DNA of 64,000 nucleotides, taken from positions 15,796,717 to 15,860,716 of the forward strand of contig OY727098.1 of assembly GCA_963402885.1 (NCBI GenBank), in the 5' to 3' direction. Below are positions 62,159 to 64,000 of the stretch, one piece after another. Every line of letters begins with the position of its first letter. Within the stretch, counting starts at the first letter, position 1. A program made the position numbers and the translations under genes. This DNA is from Antedon bifida (lineage: Eukaryota > Echinodermata > Crinoidea > Comatulida > Antedonidae). The notes below the pieces were generated by a model. It was not told where the DNA came from and did no database searches. It saw nothing but the letters and a program-made list of their open reading frames with translations.

Positions 62159-62862
62159 TATGCCTATTTGGTTCCTAATTTTCTGACATTGTAATGCGGG
62201 TGTTCTTAACATTGAGGGCGCGAAACATAAAATTTACGAGATCGAAGTAAGTTAAGGCACAACAAAAATGTTATGGTGTGCTCTCCCTGCCGCCTCAGCA
62301 CTAAGACCCTGTCACAGCCTTGGGGTTGTTTCCACGACATCATCAGATGCATTGATGTTGCTGCCTCATGATGTGTAGTTGAAAGGGGGACGTATAATTC
62401 TGTGAACCCAAACACAGTAGCTCACATAGCTTTAACTCTATTCCACCAGTCGACTGAGTTAACCGGTCATCTTGTATGAAAATAGAATTAGATACCAAGG
62501 CTATGTAAATAATAAACATCTTTACAAATGTTCTACAATAGGTCTATTTGTTCCTAATTTTCCGACATTGTAATGCGGGTCTTCTTAACATTGAGGGCGC
62601 GAAACATAACATTTATGAGATCGATGTAAGGCACAACAAAAATATTATGGTGTGCTCTCCCTGCCTCAGCACTAAGACCCTGTCACAGCCTTGGGGTTGT
62701 TTCCACGACATCACCAGATGCATTGATGTTGCTGTCTCATGATGTGTGGTGGAAAGGGGGACGTATTATTCTGTGAACCCCAAACACAGTCGCTCGCATA
62801 GCTTTAACTCTATTCCACCAGTCGACTGAGTTAACCGGTCATCTTGTATAAACAAAGTTTAA
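62063..62862. repeat. 412-bp tandem duplication
   Basis: The segment from TATGAAAATAGAATTAGATA at 62063 recurs at 62475 and runs to about 62862. The second copy lacks about 30 bp (AACATAAAAATGCAGAAGAAG and following) and has scattered substitutions. The unit begins inside the LINE linker and includes unrelated GC-richer sequence (TGTCACAGCCTTGGGGTTG). Frames at 62206-62415 and 62548-62742 are the same stretch read in two copies. Confidence 0.9.
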
Positions 62863-62958
62863 TACAAGCTTCCTTCCCTCAAGATGACGTTCATGAATAT
62901 AAATGACGCCACGATGAATTACGTAATATGAAGCACGTATAGACTATTTTCAGCTGTC

Positions 62959-63018
62959 AGGTACTTAGTGTCGTAACGGATAATAGCCTACTCTAGCCCA
63001 GGTTCGAATCTCTACGGA
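62959..63018 (+). mobile_element. tRNA-like SINE head
   Basis: A-box-like TACTTAGTGTCGTAACGGAT is followed about 25 nt later by CCAGGTTCGAATCTCTACGG, a good B box. The layout resembles a Glu/Gly-type tRNA head with lost stems. Confidence 0.45.
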
Positions 63019-63447
63019 TTTATTAATTTTTTTTTCTAAATATTGTTTCCTTTTATTTTGAAGAGATTTAAAATGTTAATTTAGGAAGTAGGTAAGCTAT
63101 ATTTGCGATTCTACCGTTTTTGGAAAATAGAGCTGTTAGGTCCTCATAAATTGCACTTAATCATGAATAGAATAAAATAATCATACTAGCTACCTGATGC
63201 ACCTACTTACAAATTCCGTTCAAAAAAAGACACATTTTTGAATGATTACGCATGCGCATTAGATTTTGTGAATTGTGAAGCGCCGAGAGAGACCGTGACG
63301 TCTTCTGAGGTAAACTCCCATTTCAAGATTTCCATATTACGTACGCACCTTTCAAACATTTTTGCTGATTAATTAACCCATCAAAGTACAGTATTAGGAA
63401 ACTGTATCACGTCGAAGCTTATACCGTTAATCTTCTAATATACCCAC

Positions 63448-63860
63448 ACTCTAATACTAACCCCCCTTCTAATAGTAACCCACATTCTAATAGTAACTCC
63501 TCCCCCCCCCCCCCCCCCCCACCCCGCAACCCATGGTGGTTATTTTTTTTTATCTTATGTGGGTTTATCCCACTTTTATTTCCATATAGGCCTATAATGT
63601 TCTCTTTACATATATTTTTCATTTCAATACACTATACATATTATTATATTTCATTTGTTTACATAATTATTATCACATTCATTTTTGTTTTTATCTTTTC
63701 TCTTCATAGTTTCCTCTTTTTATACATATTATCTATAATACATTTTCATTAACAAAGCTTATCTTTTCTTACATAGCATATTTAATTCATACAATTATAA
63801 TATATTCTATGTTTAATAAATCCATCTAATTTAATATCCCATGGGGGTTATTATTAGAGT
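63448..63860. repeat. Inverted repeat element with a 19-C run
   Basis: ACTCTAATACTAACCCCCC (63448-63466) is mirrored by GGGGGTTATTATTAGAGT (63843-63860), giving a foldback of about 410 bp. Next to the left arm, CTAATAGTAACCCA-type units repeat about four times and then a run of 19 C (63502-63520). It could be a MITE; no target duplication is clear. Confidence 0.45.
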
Positions 63861-64000
63861 CACAAAAACTATTGACAAAATGATTGGTCGTTTTATGATG
63901 CAGCCGTATTTTGAAAATAAGGAGATAATGCATGTTGATCTCGGGAGTGGGTGAAGATTGATTGTATTGAGTTTATAAAATAAAGTCAATTTGTTTATTC

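Noticed and set aside
1-64000. LTR retroelements, proviruses or Polintons
   Set aside because: I saw no long direct terminal repeats and no gag, integrase, protease or capsid-like frame.

Overview
This is an AT-rich (about one third G+C by eye), gene-poor animal nuclear window. Introns with GT/AG borders, tRNA-derived SINE heads, LINE tails and several miniature DNA transposons exclude a prokaryote. The palindrome TAGGCCTA occurs 34 times by eye against less than one expected; together with a neuropeptide-type GPCR and an Ig-type receptor this makes me favour a marine invertebrate deuterostome, most likely an echinoderm. That assignment is inference.

Only two genes are well supported, both on the minus strand. 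(1) 3937-5748 encodes a complete two-exon rhodopsin-family neuropeptide receptor of about 400 residues; the 609-bp intron lies in intracellular loop 3. (2) 34075-35749 encodes a secreted-signal / Ig-like / single-helix receptor. Its transmembrane helix is largely written by an (ATC)18 microsatellite. Its cytoplasmic tail is an 84-bp minisatellite of about 12 units, each carrying an acidic twin-tyrosine motif. A 4-nt insertion in the second tail unit cuts the reading frame, so the assembled allele ends at 279 residues. A third, tentative coding exon (19801-19975, plus) has a dibasic-bracketed, two-cysteine peptide and ends on a strong splice donor.

The rest is intergenic or intronic sequence with mobile-element debris. 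From left to right: degenerate CAT repeats (1770-2640); a TTAA-flanked MITE (2669-3071); a LINE C-terminal fragment (7740-7890); a 170-bp tandem duplication abutting a 5'-truncated LINE (8062-8990); a GACC block shared with the first MITE (15590-15685); seven copies or half-copies of one MITE family with CCAAT-type inverted cores (16.9, 20.9, 21.6, 38.4 twice, 57.1 and 60.8 kb); a 79-bp tandem array split by a LINE insertion (26060-27400); a TTA-flanked MITE (31094-31280); a hAT-like MITE (54390-54560); and an endonuclease-domain LINE remnant inside a 412-bp tandem duplication (61600-62862). Six LINE tails lie in minus orientation. I saw no LTR retroelement, provirus, Polinton, CRISPR array, rRNA or intact tRNA gene.

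Nothing links the genes into one pathway. The strongest candidate for something undescribed is the Ig receptor, in which two separate simple repeats build the membrane anchor and the signalling tail and could change length by slippage without a frameshift. The second is the possible new peptide exon at 19.9 kb.
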